Source: Magnetococcales bacterium
GTDB lineage: Bacteria > Pseudomonadota > Magnetococcia > Magnetococcales > JADFWU01
NCBI GenBank assembly: GCA_015234045.1
Contig: JADFWU010000007.1
Span: forward strand, 39,817 to 103,816
Length of the DNA: 64,000 nt
Direction of reading: 5' to 3'
Numbering within the stretch: position 1 is the first letter of the stretch; each line of letters begins with the position of its first letter. A program made the translations under genes and the position numbers. Positions 10,780-21,178 of the stretch are shown piece after piece. The notes under the pieces are model-generated. The model was given only the letters and a program-made list of their open reading frames with translations, did no database searches and was not told where the DNA came from.

Positions 10780-10849
10780 TTGCCATCCAGAGTTTCAAAA
10801 CCAAGCTGTTTAACTAAAATGACTTATTCCACAAGGGTCAGATACGGTT

Positions 10850-12142
10850 GTGGCGCGAGGCAACATAAAGGTCTCGGAAAAAGAGATGCATGCATTTATC
10901 TTTCGCCAATTAAAAGTATTTTTTAAAAAAAGATACGGACATGGCTTTTGGGAAAAGCTTGATCTTCCCGAAGAGATCCGCTCGCTTGATCATACCGTTA
11001 CCGGCGCGTTCCCTGCTGACACCCTGTTTGATCTGTTATCCAATGCCGTTTCACTGAGTGGCGAATCAGAAAAAACGATTCTGAACACATTTGGCCACTC
11101 ACTTGGTGAAATCATCATGGAATTGGCTGGATTCATGGGCGTATTGCAACCAGGCCACACCATGCTCGCCACACTTGAACAGCTTCATGAATCTCTCGAC
11201 AAACTCCCGCAACTCAATATCAACCGCTCGATAACCTCGAAGATCGACAGTAACGATCCCAATCGCATCATACTGACTTGCCCTATTGATCTGCGTTGGG
11301 AACCATTGCTGCGCGGCTTGATTATAGGCGCTGGAAAAACCATTGCAGACGAAGTCATCGTTCACTCTGACACAGTTCAAACCACTGATGACACCATCCC
11401 AACTTTCCGTTTGATTGTTGATTCACCCAAAAGTCCGATAAAACCGGGCAGTATGGATGTTACTGTTGATTTGCAACGCATCCTTGATGATGGTGGTGCC
11501 ATCAAACTTCATAATTATTATAAAAATATTCCCATTTCATATCCTGGTGAACTCATAGGGGTTGATCGCACTGTTCTGCGTATTCGCGCACCAAAAAAAC
11601 AGCTGATTGCCATGAGACATGAAGGATATGTCACTTTTGCCAGTACGATTTTAGATCATCCTCTAATCGCACAAATTAAACGTATAGACCTGCATCAGCG
11701 TCAAGCGGTGCTGTTTCAGGTTGAACCCCTGCCAACAGAGCAGGAGCGCCGCAAAACAATCCGTGTCACACCGAGCAAGCCAATTCCATGCACAATCAAA
11801 GGACAGGACGCTCAATCAAACAGTACAATCAGTGATCTCTCTTCAGATGGCATGTCAGCCACAGTGATCACCTCCAGCAGATCCATTCAACAAAAAAACA
11901 TGTTACGCATTCGATTCACGCTACCATTGGAACTCTGGGATCCTCTCACCATGGAACCCCATCAGGACAAAGTGCCGATAGAAGCCTGGGGACAGGTGGT
12001 TGGTTTGATGAAACAACAGGATAATCGCGCACTGCGGATTCACTTCTCACGCATTGAACGGAGCCAGCAAGCCGCAATTGAACAATATGTGATGGAACGA
12101 CAGATCGAAACCCTTGAGGAGTTGGATCGTTTCCGAATATGA
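10850..12142 (+). CDS. PilZ-domain protein
   Basis: C-terminal RRKTIRV...ISDLSSDGMSA fits the PilZ RxxxR/(D/N)xSxxG pattern. Confidence 0.7.
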   Translation: MARGNIKVSEKEMHAFIFRQLKVFFKKRYGHGFWEKLDLPEEIRSLDHTVTGAFPADTLFDLLSNAVSLSGESEKTILNTFGHSLGEIIMELAGFMGVLQPGHTMLATLEQLHESLDKLPQLNINRSITSKIDSNDPNRIILTCPIDLRWEPLLRGLIIGAGKTIADEVIVHSDTVQTTDDTIPTFRLIVDSPKSPIKPGSMDVTVDLQRILDDGGAIKLHNYYKNIPISYPGELIGVDRTVLRIRAPKKQLIAMRHEGYVTFASTILDHPLIAQIKRIDLHQRQAVLFQVEPLPTEQERRKTIRVTPSKPIPCTIKGQDAQSNSTISDLSSDGMSATVITSSRSIQQKNMLRIRFTLPLELWDPLTMEPHQDKVPIEAWGQVVGLMKQQDNRALRIHFSRIERSQQAAIEQYVMERQIETLEELDRFRI

Positions 12143-12172
12143 GCGTATACCGCCTTATTCCTAAACAAGCCG

Positions 12173-13906
12173 TTACTGAATTGCCACGCCTAACCGGGCA
12201 AGGTGCTTACCCATGTGTCGGTCCGATTTTGCCGTATGCGTAATCAACCAATCCACCAGAAACAGATTGATTTTAAAGAGCAGAAAACGTTTGCCATGCC
12301 GTTTGGATAACAACTCCTCCCGGAAAACGCCATAGGATTCAGCGAATCGCCTATGCTCTTCAACATGCTCCCGGAACAGTGGGTAATTGTGATCTCTCAT
12401 CAAGGCTTCTTCTGTCTGGAAATGCTCCATGGCATAGTGACCCAGCGCATCCAGCACACCATTCAAATCACCACCCTCATTGCGATGCACCAATATCGAC
12501 ACCTGGTTGATCAAGTGAAGAAGTTGCTTATGCTGTTGATCTACCACAGGGATACCGATGGAATAAGCATCACGCCAAAGCACCTCAACTTCCAACTCAC
12601 CCGTGCCTTCATGAATACCGTTCTGTGTGTAATTCGCACATCGTTCCAGATATAGTTCGGTAATGACATCATCAGGCAAGCGGGATTGGCACTGTGCCAA
12701 CAACTCTACTGCATCCTCAATGTCACGCATATGATAGTAGGAGAGCGCTTGTTCGTGGACTTCACGTACAACCTCTTTAGCATGTAGAACATGTTTCGGG
12801 TCATGATCAAACACCTCATAGATGGACTGAGGCCGCAGCTTACCCCGAACGCGGATTCGGTCGATAAAGCGAATATGGAATTGACTCGGATTTTTCAGGG
12901 CGTTGTAAGTTGCTTCAGTAATAATCAACGGCGTTTGGTAGCTTTTTGTCAGCGCTTCGGTCCGAGAGGCACTGTTCACTGTATCGCCGATCACTGTGCG
13001 TTGAATACGTTCAGCACTGCCCACCGTACCAAGCATGACAATGCCAGTGTTAAGCCCAATACCGATCCGAGGTTCACTCGCCTGCCAAACAGGCATGTTA
13101 GGATCTGTCTGCAACGCTTGCAGCATCTCCACAGAGGCTGCCACAGCGTGATCAGCCGGACCATCAAACAGAGCCATAATCGCATCACCGATAAATTTAT
13201 CAATCACACCGCCGTGTTTATGGATGATGGGCACCATCTTACCGAGAAAGGTATTCAGAAACCTGAACACCTCTTCCGGCTCCATCTGTTCTGATAATGT
13301 TGTAAAACCACGAATATCGGTGAACAAAATGGTCAGACGCTTCTCAACACAATCACCCAAACGCACTGAATCCAGATCACCATCACCAAACAGGATACGG
13401 CTTTTGTGGTGCAATGCCATGCGCCGATCCCAACTGATGCATGCATTACGCGCCAACTGTCGAATCTCATCCTGACTTATCGGCTTTCGAATAAAGAGTG
13501 CATCATGGGAAAGCGCGTACTGAATCTCATCAATGGCCCGATCAACATAAGCGGTCACAATCACCAGATAAATGCGTTCATCCAGTTCACGAATCCGCTT
13601 GGCTGTCTCCAGGCCATCCATACCAGGCGGCATACGAATATCAATAAACGCAACGGCAAAAGGCGTGTCACCCTTGAGGGCTTGCTCAGTCATTGCGACG
13701 GCATCACTCCCTTGTGTCGCTGTTTCGACCTCAAAGTTGAAGTGAACACCTTTGACATCACTTTTGACACCATCATCGGTAAAATGGGCCAGACGGGATG
13801 ACATTTCTGGGACGGCTGGCTTCAAAGCATCACAATATGCTTGGATAATGGCGGGATCATCATCAACAACCAATACTCTGCTATTTTTCATAGGATCACC
13901 ACGCAT
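12173..13906 (-). CDS. Response regulator receiver - class III nucleotidyl cyclase - bacteriohemerythrin fusion
   Basis: Long REC (VVDDD, AFIDIRMPPGMDG, VTAY, RKP); cyclase (LFTDIRGFTTLSE, DKFIGDAIMALF, GDTVNSASRTEAL); hemerythrin ligands VVDQQHK, HFQTEE, HVEEH, HTAKSD. Confidence 0.92.
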   Translation of the reverse strand: MRGDPMKNSRVLVVDDDPAIIQAYCDALKPAVPEMSSRLAHFTDDGVKSDVKGVHFNFEVETATQGSDAVAMTEQALKGDTPFAVAFIDIRMPPGMDGLETAKRIRELDERIYLVIVTAYVDRAIDEIQYALSHDALFIRKPISQDEIRQLARNACISWDRRMALHHKSRILFGDGDLDSVRLGDCVEKRLTILFTDIRGFTTLSEQMEPEEVFRFLNTFLGKMVPIIHKHGGVIDKFIGDAIMALFDGPADHAVAASVEMLQALQTDPNMPVWQASEPRIGIGLNTGIVMLGTVGSAERIQRTVIGDTVNSASRTEALTKSYQTPLIITEATYNALKNPSQFHIRFIDRIRVRGKLRPQSIYEVFDHDPKHVLHAKEVVREVHEQALSYYHMRDIEDAVELLAQCQSRLPDDVITELYLERCANYTQNGIHEGTGELEVEVLWRDAYSIGIPVVDQQHKQLLHLINQVSILVHRNEGGDLNGVLDALGHYAMEHFQTEEALMRDHNYPLFREHVEEHRRFAESYGVFREELLSKRHGKRFLLFKINLFLVDWLITHTAKSDRHMGKHLARLGVAIQ

Positions 13907-13919
13907 TTATCAGAGCCTG

Positions 13920-13953
13920 TTTAAGGGTCGCGGAAAAAATAAATCATCCCACT
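13920..13953 (+). repeat. Repeat family C motif, copy 1
   Basis: TTAAGGGTCGCGGAAAAAATAAATCATCCCACT; near-identical copies at 24398, 25857 (reverse) and 63923. Confidence 0.6.
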
Positions 13954-14219
13954 CACTAAATTCCGACACAATTTCTGCAATTTTGTTCAGCCATAAAATC
14001 TCTATTTATCTCTTATTGATAGATCTAAAAACACAACAAATCATCCACATACACAATATATGGAAATTAAAAATATCAAAATTACATACAGTAAAAACTG
14101 TACTGATATAATTTTTTACATTTAGGTATTTATTATCCAAATTGAATTTTTATTAGATATATCGAGTCATAAGTATATACAACTATTTCGACTATCAGCC
14201 AGGTCATTGAGAGAAGCCA

Positions 14220-14855
14220 ATGTCCCAACCTGTCCCAATCCAGACCGATATTATTCTGGTAGATGTTATAGCATTTTCCACGCTACCCGATCCGCTGCAA
14301 TATGCCACAGCAATGATCATCAACAGTGGTATTGCTGAAGCGGTCAGTCTGATTGGTATTCCAGAACCAGAAAATGACCGGCAAAGCATCCTCGGTGTCG
14401 TTCCCACGGGTGATGGATTCTATATCATTCTCGATCAACACCTTGCCGGTTTTGGACTACTGGTCGCTTTGGGTCTACGCAATATTTTGCTGTTCAAAAG
14501 TCGGAAATTCGGCAGCCCTTATGCTGGTGCCCGCGCCTCGGTTCACTTTGGACCAGCCACACCGTTCCAGGATGCCACGGGCAAAGAGAACTTCATCGGC
14601 AGTGGATTGAATGATTGCGCTCGATTACAGAGTCTGCCTTCAGAGCAAAAAAAGCTGGGGGAACGCTTCGCAAAAGATGCCAATTGGGTAAACATTTCCC
14701 GAGAGTGCTGGAATAATGCCGCCCATATTGGTCTCTACCATCAGCTTAAGCAACAGGCTGATTTCAGGATATCAGAGGAGCATCTCTTTCGAGATAAACA
14801 TGGCTTTGAACATATCTGTCGGTTCGTGGATATATCCCGTCTTTGGATTGCCTAA
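14220..14855 (+). CDS. Stand-alone class III nucleotidyl cyclase homology-domain protein (divergent)
   Basis: ILVDVIAFSTLP, VPTGDGFYIIL, GARASVHFGPA and GSGLNDCARLQSL correspond in order to the metal-binding Asp, GDGF, (R/G)xGIHxG and NxxxR cyclase motifs. Confidence 0.6.
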   Translation: MSQPVPIQTDIILVDVIAFSTLPDPLQYATAMIINSGIAEAVSLIGIPEPENDRQSILGVVPTGDGFYIILDQHLAGFGLLVALGLRNILLFKSRKFGSPYAGARASVHFGPATPFQDATGKENFIGSGLNDCARLQSLPSEQKKLGERFAKDANWVNISRECWNNAAHIGLYHQLKQQADFRISEEHLFRDKHGFEHICRFVDISRLWIA

Positions 14856-14895
14856 CCGATTGTGAACAGTACCGAAAAAATCGCCAGAGGTCATC

Positions 14896-17800
14896 ATGAC
14901 TATTCCCGATAAGAAAACCATAAGAATCCTCTTCATTGATGATGACTCTGAACTGGCTGACCACTTGCGGACAATTCTCATAAACCATGGCATTGAGCTT
15001 GAACACGCCATTGATGGTACAACCGGTTTATCACGCCTTAAAGAAGAGGCATTTGATGTTGTACTGGTGGACTACTATCTGCCCGACATTGATGGCCTGC
15101 ACATCCTGAAAAACATTATGGATGCAGAGGTGGCAATGCCACCATCCATAATGGTGTCCGGCACATCAGCCATTGCAACTGCGGTGCAATCCTTTCGGCT
15201 TGGCGCATCCGAGTTCGTCATGAAAAAGGATCACAACGCACTTTTCAAAGTGCTGCCAACGGTTATTCACCAAGTAGTAGACCAACATCGCAACACCGCG
15301 CAGGAGCAGTTTAATCACCAACGCAGGAAAATTCAGCGCCGCATCCTGCAACAGGTAGTCGAGGTTCAAAGCCAGTTTATCAGTGAAACACCGGAATCCA
15401 TACTGTTCGATAAGTTACTCACCGGTGTCATGCATGTGACTGACTCTCCCTATGGATTTATGGCATCTTTAGAGGAAGATAACGATGGCAAATCCTACTT
15501 GCGCCCGTTATCAATCAACATACCTGACAGCGATGTACAGGCACACAACTGGTGTGCCCAGCATGAAGATTCTGATATACAATTCCATAATCTTAATCTG
15601 CTTTTCGGCGAACCGATCAAACACCGTTCAAATATCATCTCCAATGATCCTTCCAAACATCCTGCCTGGATGTCTGGACCGCCTGAAGGACACCCGCCCA
15701 TTCATAGCTTTGCCGGCTTGCCACTATGGCAAGGTGATTTAATAACCGGTGTCATTGGATTATCCAACCGTGATGGTGGATATGAGCCTTGGCTGTTAGA
15801 TGAACTGGCACCTTTGCTGGCAACCTGCGCCCAACTACTGGAATCAAGTCGCTTGGAACAGAAACGACAGCGTGCTTGGCAGCAACTGGTCAAAAGTCGG
15901 CACTTCTTCGAAACAATTTTGGAAGATTTACCGATTCTAATCTGCCGTTGGAAAACAGATGGCACAATCACCTATGTCAATGAATTATATTGTGATTTTT
16001 TTGGCAAAACACGTCAGAAATTGATTGGCTCTTCCTTCATACCGATGATTACTGAAGATGACCGAAAGGGTATGCAACAACATATTGACAGTCTGATCCA
16101 CTCTGCCGATACAGAATTTAATGAACACCGGGTAACCAATCACGCAGGAAAAATTTGCTGGCAGAAATGGTTGAACCGGGCGTTGAAAGACGAGAATGGC
16201 CAAGTAAGTGAAATCCAATCCATCGGCATGGATATCACCGAAGAGTACCAACGCAAACAAGAACTAAAAATGACGCGACATGCCCTTGAGATCAGCCGGG
16301 AGGCGACATTCTGGATAGACAAGGAGAGCCGCTTATATGAAGTCAACAGAGCAGCTTGCGATTCCCTAGGATACAACCGATCTGAACTCATAAAAATGCA
16401 TGTATATGATATTGATCCACTTTTCCCAAAAGAACGGTGGCCTGCACATTGGCTTGAGGTGATTGATAAAGGCCACATGTGCTTTGAATCCTTTCATCTC
16501 CGTAAAGATGGTTCCACCTTTCCCGTTGAAATCACAGTCAACCACTTTGAGTTTAATGGGGAAAATTATATTTTTGCCCACGCTATCGACATCACACGAC
16601 GAAAAGCGTCCAAAAAAAGAGAAGAGGAAGCCGTAGATGCCTGGGAGCGCACCTTTGACGCTATTTCCGATCCAATAATGATTTTGGATACAGGCTATAA
16701 AATCATTCGTGCCAACCATGCCATGACCCAATTATTGGACCTATCCACTGAGTCAATCATTAGTCAGACTTGCTTCACTCTGATGCACGGCACCACAAAA
16801 CCCGTGGAATCCTGCCCACACAAACAACTTTTGCAGGATGGAAAATGTCATACCGTTGAGATCCATGAGGAGAAGTTGAATGGTGATTTTCTTATCTCCG
16901 TCTCTCCACTCCATGATGCCAATGGACAACTGGCAGGCTCAATCCACATTAGCCGTGACGTGACCAAACAGAAACGCATGGAAGATGCCCTCAAGGCAAG
17001 TGAAGCTCATTTTCGCCAGTTTTTTGAATCCGCACCTTTGGCATATCAAGCTCTGAACAATACCGGCCACCTGATTTCCATGAATCAGGCTTGGCGCGAT
17101 CTGACCGGTTATAAAATCAAACCCGCCCTGGGCAAGTGGTTTGGCACTCTGTTGATCGAATCGGATAGAAAACGGTTTACCGCGTTCTTAAACAAACTGC
17201 TTCAGGATGAAATGCCAAAACCATTTGAGTGCCGAATGATGACCGCTAGAAAAGAGATGGTCCAAATCAGCATTCAAGTCCGCACAATTCATGATACCCA
17301 AGGTCAACCCGCCAAAATCCACTGTATTCTGGTTGATTTGACGGCACAAAAAAAACGGGAAGATGAGAATCGAAAAGCCGCCTATCAAGCCGGTCTGGCT
17401 GAAATGGGCGCTACAGTCCTCCATAATATCGGCAATGCCATCATGAGTATCCAACACCAAGCATCGGTGATGGAACAAGCTGCAACGCAGGTACAAAATA
17501 TCGCAGATCAACTGCGCCAAGTACCAATGGTGGTCACAAAACAGCTCAATACTGGCGGAAAAGCCGACGAAATTCTTGATGTTCTTATGAGTGTGATATC
17601 CGACACATCCGATCAACTTGATCAGATAAGCGGTGGACGCGTCCTACATAATGCTCAAACCATCAACGCAGCAGTTGATCATATTGCCGAGATTATCAGA
17701 ATCCAACAGAGCGCAGCACGTCCTATTGAAATGGCGCATGACTTCAGCCTTGAAGAAATTCTCAATGAAACATTGGCAATCTTCGGAGATGGCATGAAAC

Positions 17801-18219
17801 GCCGCGATATTATCATCAACCGAGTGGAAGAAGCCGGTCCATTCATGCTGCACCTCCCTCACGGACAGTTATTGCAGTCCCTGATCAATTTGGTCAAAAA
17901 TAGTGTAGAGGCCATTGCTACACGCAGAGAAAGTGAAACGATCAAAGGCAAAATTCATATATCTGCACTGCGTCCAAAATCTGGATGGGTGGAACTCCAT
18001 GTTGAAGACAACGGTTGTGGCATTCCCAAAGAGGATATAGACCAAATTTTTCGGCATGGATTCACGACAAAGAAAAGCGGTGTTGGATTCGGCCTTCACT
18101 CCACGGCACTATTTATTCAATCAATTGGTGGAACAATCCAGGCAGTCAGTAAAGGCATTAATCAGGGAACTGAATTCATTCTGAACATGCCACTGCATTT
18201 GAAGGGAACCCGATCATGA
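14896..18219 (+). CDS. Hybrid sensor histidine kinase: REC - GAF-like - multiple PAS - HisKA-like - HATPase
   Basis: N-terminal REC (FIDDD...VLVDYYLPDIDG), PAS-like repeats (LPILICRWKTDGTITYVNELYCDFFG etc.), H-box EMGATVLHNIGNAIM, N-box LINLVKNSVEAI, G1 DNGCGI, G2 GVGFGLHS. Confidence 0.93.
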   Translation: MTIPDKKTIRILFIDDDSELADHLRTILINHGIELEHAIDGTTGLSRLKEEAFDVVLVDYYLPDIDGLHILKNIMDAEVAMPPSIMVSGTSAIATAVQSFRLGASEFVMKKDHNALFKVLPTVIHQVVDQHRNTAQEQFNHQRRKIQRRILQQVVEVQSQFISETPESILFDKLLTGVMHVTDSPYGFMASLEEDNDGKSYLRPLSINIPDSDVQAHNWCAQHEDSDIQFHNLNLLFGEPIKHRSNIISNDPSKHPAWMSGPPEGHPPIHSFAGLPLWQGDLITGVIGLSNRDGGYEPWLLDELAPLLATCAQLLESSRLEQKRQRAWQQLVKSRHFFETILEDLPILICRWKTDGTITYVNELYCDFFGKTRQKLIGSSFIPMITEDDRKGMQQHIDSLIHSADTEFNEHRVTNHAGKICWQKWLNRALKDENGQVSEIQSIGMDITEEYQRKQELKMTRHALEISREATFWIDKESRLYEVNRAACDSLGYNRSELIKMHVYDIDPLFPKERWPAHWLEVIDKGHMCFESFHLRKDGSTFPVEITVNHFEFNGENYIFAHAIDITRRKASKKREEEAVDAWERTFDAISDPIMILDTGYKIIRANHAMTQLLDLSTESIISQTCFTLMHGTTKPVESCPHKQLLQDGKCHTVEIHEEKLNGDFLISVSPLHDANGQLAGSIHISRDVTKQKRMEDALKASEAHFRQFFESAPLAYQALNNTGHLISMNQAWRDLTGYKIKPALGKWFGTLLIESDRKRFTAFLNKLLQDEMPKPFECRMMTARKEMVQISIQVRTIHDTQGQPAKIHCILVDLTAQKKREDENRKAAYQAGLAEMGATVLHNIGNAIMSIQHQASVMEQAATQVQNIADQLRQVPMVVTKQLNTGGKADEILDVLMSVISDTSDQLDQISGGRVLHNAQTINAAVDHIAEIIRIQQSAARPIEMAHDFSLEEILNETLAIFGDGMKRRDIIINRVEEAGPFMLHLPHGQLLQSLINLVKNSVEAIATRRESETIKGKIHISALRPKSGWVELHVEDNGCGIPKEDIDQIFRHGFTTKKSGVGFGLHSTALFIQSIGGTIQAVSKGINQGTEFILNMPLHLKGTRS

Positions 18220-19088
18220 ACACAAACCATCGTATTTTGGTCATTGATGATGATGCCCAGCTACTGGACACCTATCGGGAAATCCTTCACCCGCCGGTCA
18301 GACAACACTCTCAACTTGAGGATTTTCTTGGCCTCAGTCAGGAACAGAAGACGATTCTGCCTGACTTTGAGATCACCACTGCTGCACAGGGAGCAGAAGG
18401 TGTTGAACTGGTTGAGCATGCACTTGAAGCAGATAAACCTTTTGCTGTGGCTTTTGTGGATGTCCGTATGCCGCCGGGCATTGATGGCGTTGAAACAGTA
18501 AGACGGATCAGAGAGGTAGACGACAACATCTATATAATCATGGTGACTGCCTACAGTGATCGAAGTGTTGATGAAATGCAATTGGCCGCACGTCACGATG
18601 TGGTTTTGGCACGCAAACCCCTTGGCCATGAAGAGATCATCCAATTGGCTCGCAATGCCTGTAACAGCTGGAACGGCGACCAAATACTGAAACAACAGAA
18701 AGACGCACTGCACCGTCAAGTGCGTGAAATGTCTGTTACCCGCTGGTATATGGAGAAAATGCTATCTGCCACCAAAGAAGGATTCTTGATCTGTAGTATG
18801 GATGGCACAATCCGTTCTGCCAATAACGCTGCGTGTACACTGTTGGGACATGACATTGAAACGCTTAAACAGACCAATTTTGCAACACTGTTCATAGAAA
18901 CAGACACCCTCCCGCTGTTACAGGAAATTGTCAAAAGCGGCATATCACAAACCGTAAAAAGGCAACCAATCACCAATGGCACAACACCTACCAACTCAGC
19001 ACTGAGTATAACGCCAACACCAATGCGAGATCCTGAACAGCATACCGAACAGGTCATCATGATCACCTTGACCGACAGGATGATGTAA
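18216..19088 (+). CDS. Response regulator, long REC - PAS
   Basis: VIDDDAQLLDTYREIL...AFVDVRMPPGIDG...VTAYSD...ARKPL, then PAS-like STKEGFLICSMDGTIRSANNAACTLLG region; overlaps upstream kinase by 4 nt (ATGA). Confidence 0.9.
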   Translation: MNTNHRILVIDDDAQLLDTYREILHPPVRQHSQLEDFLGLSQEQKTILPDFEITTAAQGAEGVELVEHALEADKPFAVAFVDVRMPPGIDGVETVRRIREVDDNIYIIMVTAYSDRSVDEMQLAARHDVVLARKPLGHEEIIQLARNACNSWNGDQILKQQKDALHRQVREMSVTRWYMEKMLSATKEGFLICSMDGTIRSANNAACTLLGHDIETLKQTNFATLFIETDTLPLLQEIVKSGISQTVKRQPITNGTTPTNSALSITPTPMRDPEQHTEQVIMITLTDRMM

Positions 19089-19089
19089 C

Positions 19090-21006
19090 ATGAACGCCTC
19101 ATCGCACCTACCTGAGCAAGACAACCAACGGCTCATTCTGGAGCCTCACCTTCGCCTACTGCTTGGTCTGGCCTTGCTCATATTGGTGCTTCTACCCATG
19201 GTTGTCATGTTTCTGGTGCGTGAAGAGATGACACAACAGGTCATTACTGCCACAGAATCAGAAGCCATCAAAACAGGCCAACATCTGGCTTTCATGCTTC
19301 TGCCGGATAACAGGGAAATTGGTCATACGGTGGTGAATCAATCAGTACAAAATCAGTTTACTGCCCTGATGGGACAACTTGGACTGATTAAAATCAAACT
19401 GTTCAGCCCAACGGGCGAAATCATCTACTCCAGCGACCCCACAATCATCGGCACACTCAATACCCACAGCTATTTTTCTCAGTCGGTGGCCCAAGGAGCA
19501 GTCTTTACCAAAATTGTAAGGAAAACAGAACGCAGTGTTGAAAATGAACCTGTTCCCGTCGATGTGGTGGAAACCTATGTTCCTTTGATGGATGGCGACC
19601 GATTTCTGGGCGCATTTGAACTCTATTACGACATGACCCAGTCACTCAGAGAACTGCATAACTACACAGTGCGTTTGATGACTGGTTTGACCATAGTCTC
19701 CATTATGCTTGGCATTGGGCTGTTTATTGTCTGGCGGCAGGCCAGGATTGCGTTGTTACAGCGAGAACACCTGACATCCAAAATCAAACAGAGTGAAGAA
19801 CAGTTCCGCAATATGGCATCCCTGGCACAGGACGCTATCATTTTGGTTGATGATCAGGAGCATATCACCTTCTGGAACCGAGCCGCTGAAGTCATTTTTG
19901 GTTATAGCGCCACCCAGGCCATTAAACACAGATTAAGCACTCTGATCATTCCATCCAACCACCATACCAACATTCAAATAGCCCTGCTCGACTCTCGGAA
20001 AAGAGAGGTCTCTTCCGGCCACACCCTGGAGATAATGACCAAGCACAAAGACGGATCAACACTGCCAACCGAGTTATCCATTGCCAGTATGAAACGGAAT
20101 AATACTTGGTACAGCTTATTGATTGCACGAAACATTTCAGAACGACGCAGGATCGAACAACAGAAACAGTTCCTCGCCTATAATTCCGGCATAGCAGAGA
20201 TGAGTATTGTGGTGATGCATAATATCGGCAATGCCATCATGGGTGTACAAAACCGCTCAGAATTTATCCAGCGTCATGCCATACCTCTTCGGGAAATCAC
20301 GCAACTCCTTCAGCAAATGGATGTACTGGCCGAACAAAAGAAAAAAGCCGGCTGGACAGAACATCAACTATTATCAGAGTTGCTCAAAGTGGTGACTGAA
20401 ACCGGTGCGTCCCTGTCGGACAGAATCAATCAACAGGTTCTTGACCCTACCCGTGCCATTCTAAGCGGAATAGAGCAGATTACCGAAGTGCTGCGCGTCC
20501 ACCATAACGTCACCTCTTCCAGTGAACAGAGTGATTGCTTTGATCCCAAATCATTGTTGTTTGATGCCTTAATGATCCTCGACAAGTCCCTGCTTAAACT
20601 CGGCATTGCTACGCAATTACACCCAACAGAATTACCGGAAGAGGTGCATTTACCCAGAGCACCTTTGATCCATGCGTTCGTCAACATCCTGGAACACTGC
20701 ATTCAATCAATTTCAACCCGTCGTAAAACCGAACCAGAACTGATCGCCGTGATCAAAATCCACAGCCGTATGCTTGAAACACAACATATTGAAATTATAA
20801 TTGAGGACAACGGTACGGACATTCGCCCGGACAAACTAATCAATCTATTTTCCTTTAATCAAACCCGTGGCCTGCATTTGGCCTCAACATTTGTACAATC
20901 AATAGGTGGAAAAATACGCGCCGAACCGCTCAATCCCGGCACCAGTATTATTCTCGAACTCCCCCTGAAAAATGACACTAAACAAGAGAATAATTGTCAA
21001 AAATAA
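19090..21006 (+). CDS. Membrane PAS sensor protein with degenerate histidine kinase ATPase domain
   Basis: Two TM segments flanking a Cache/PAS-like sensor region, cytoplasmic PAS (ILVDDQEHITFWNRAAEVIFGY), H-box EMSIVVMHNIGNAIM, but N-box ILEHCIQSI and G1 DNGTDI are non-canonical. Confidence 0.85.
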   Translation: MNASSHLPEQDNQRLILEPHLRLLLGLALLILVLLPMVVMFLVREEMTQQVITATESEAIKTGQHLAFMLLPDNREIGHTVVNQSVQNQFTALMGQLGLIKIKLFSPTGEIIYSSDPTIIGTLNTHSYFSQSVAQGAVFTKIVRKTERSVENEPVPVDVVETYVPLMDGDRFLGAFELYYDMTQSLRELHNYTVRLMTGLTIVSIMLGIGLFIVWRQARIALLQREHLTSKIKQSEEQFRNMASLAQDAIILVDDQEHITFWNRAAEVIFGYSATQAIKHRLSTLIIPSNHHTNIQIALLDSRKREVSSGHTLEIMTKHKDGSTLPTELSIASMKRNNTWYSLLIARNISERRRIEQQKQFLAYNSGIAEMSIVVMHNIGNAIMGVQNRSEFIQRHAIPLREITQLLQQMDVLAEQKKKAGWTEHQLLSELLKVVTETGASLSDRINQQVLDPTRAILSGIEQITEVLRVHHNVTSSSEQSDCFDPKSLLFDALMILDKSLLKLGIATQLHPTELPEEVHLPRAPLIHAFVNILEHCIQSISTRRKTEPELIAVIKIHSRMLETQHIEIIIEDNGTDIRPDKLINLFSFNQTRGLHLASTFVQSIGGKIRAEPLNPGTSIILELPLKNDTKQENNCQK

Positions 21007-21024
21007 TATATAATAATTAAGATG

Positions 21025-21128
21025 GGAGTCACGCAGTTGAATGAACTTTGTACCTGTCCCTCCCGCAGAAGCGGAAATAACAGGTATACACTTTGATGCC
21101 TGTTTCAACCGATCACTACATAGCTCCT
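21025..21128 (+). repeat. Repeat family A, copy 2
   Basis: GAGTCACGCAGTTGAATGAACTTTGTACC...GATGCCTGTTTCAACCGATCACTACATAGCTCC; colinear with copies at 408 and 60398. Confidence 0.7.
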
Positions 21129-21178
21129 GTATTTGATCACAAATCATTGGGCGACTGTCTTATGAGGAGACCCAAAAG

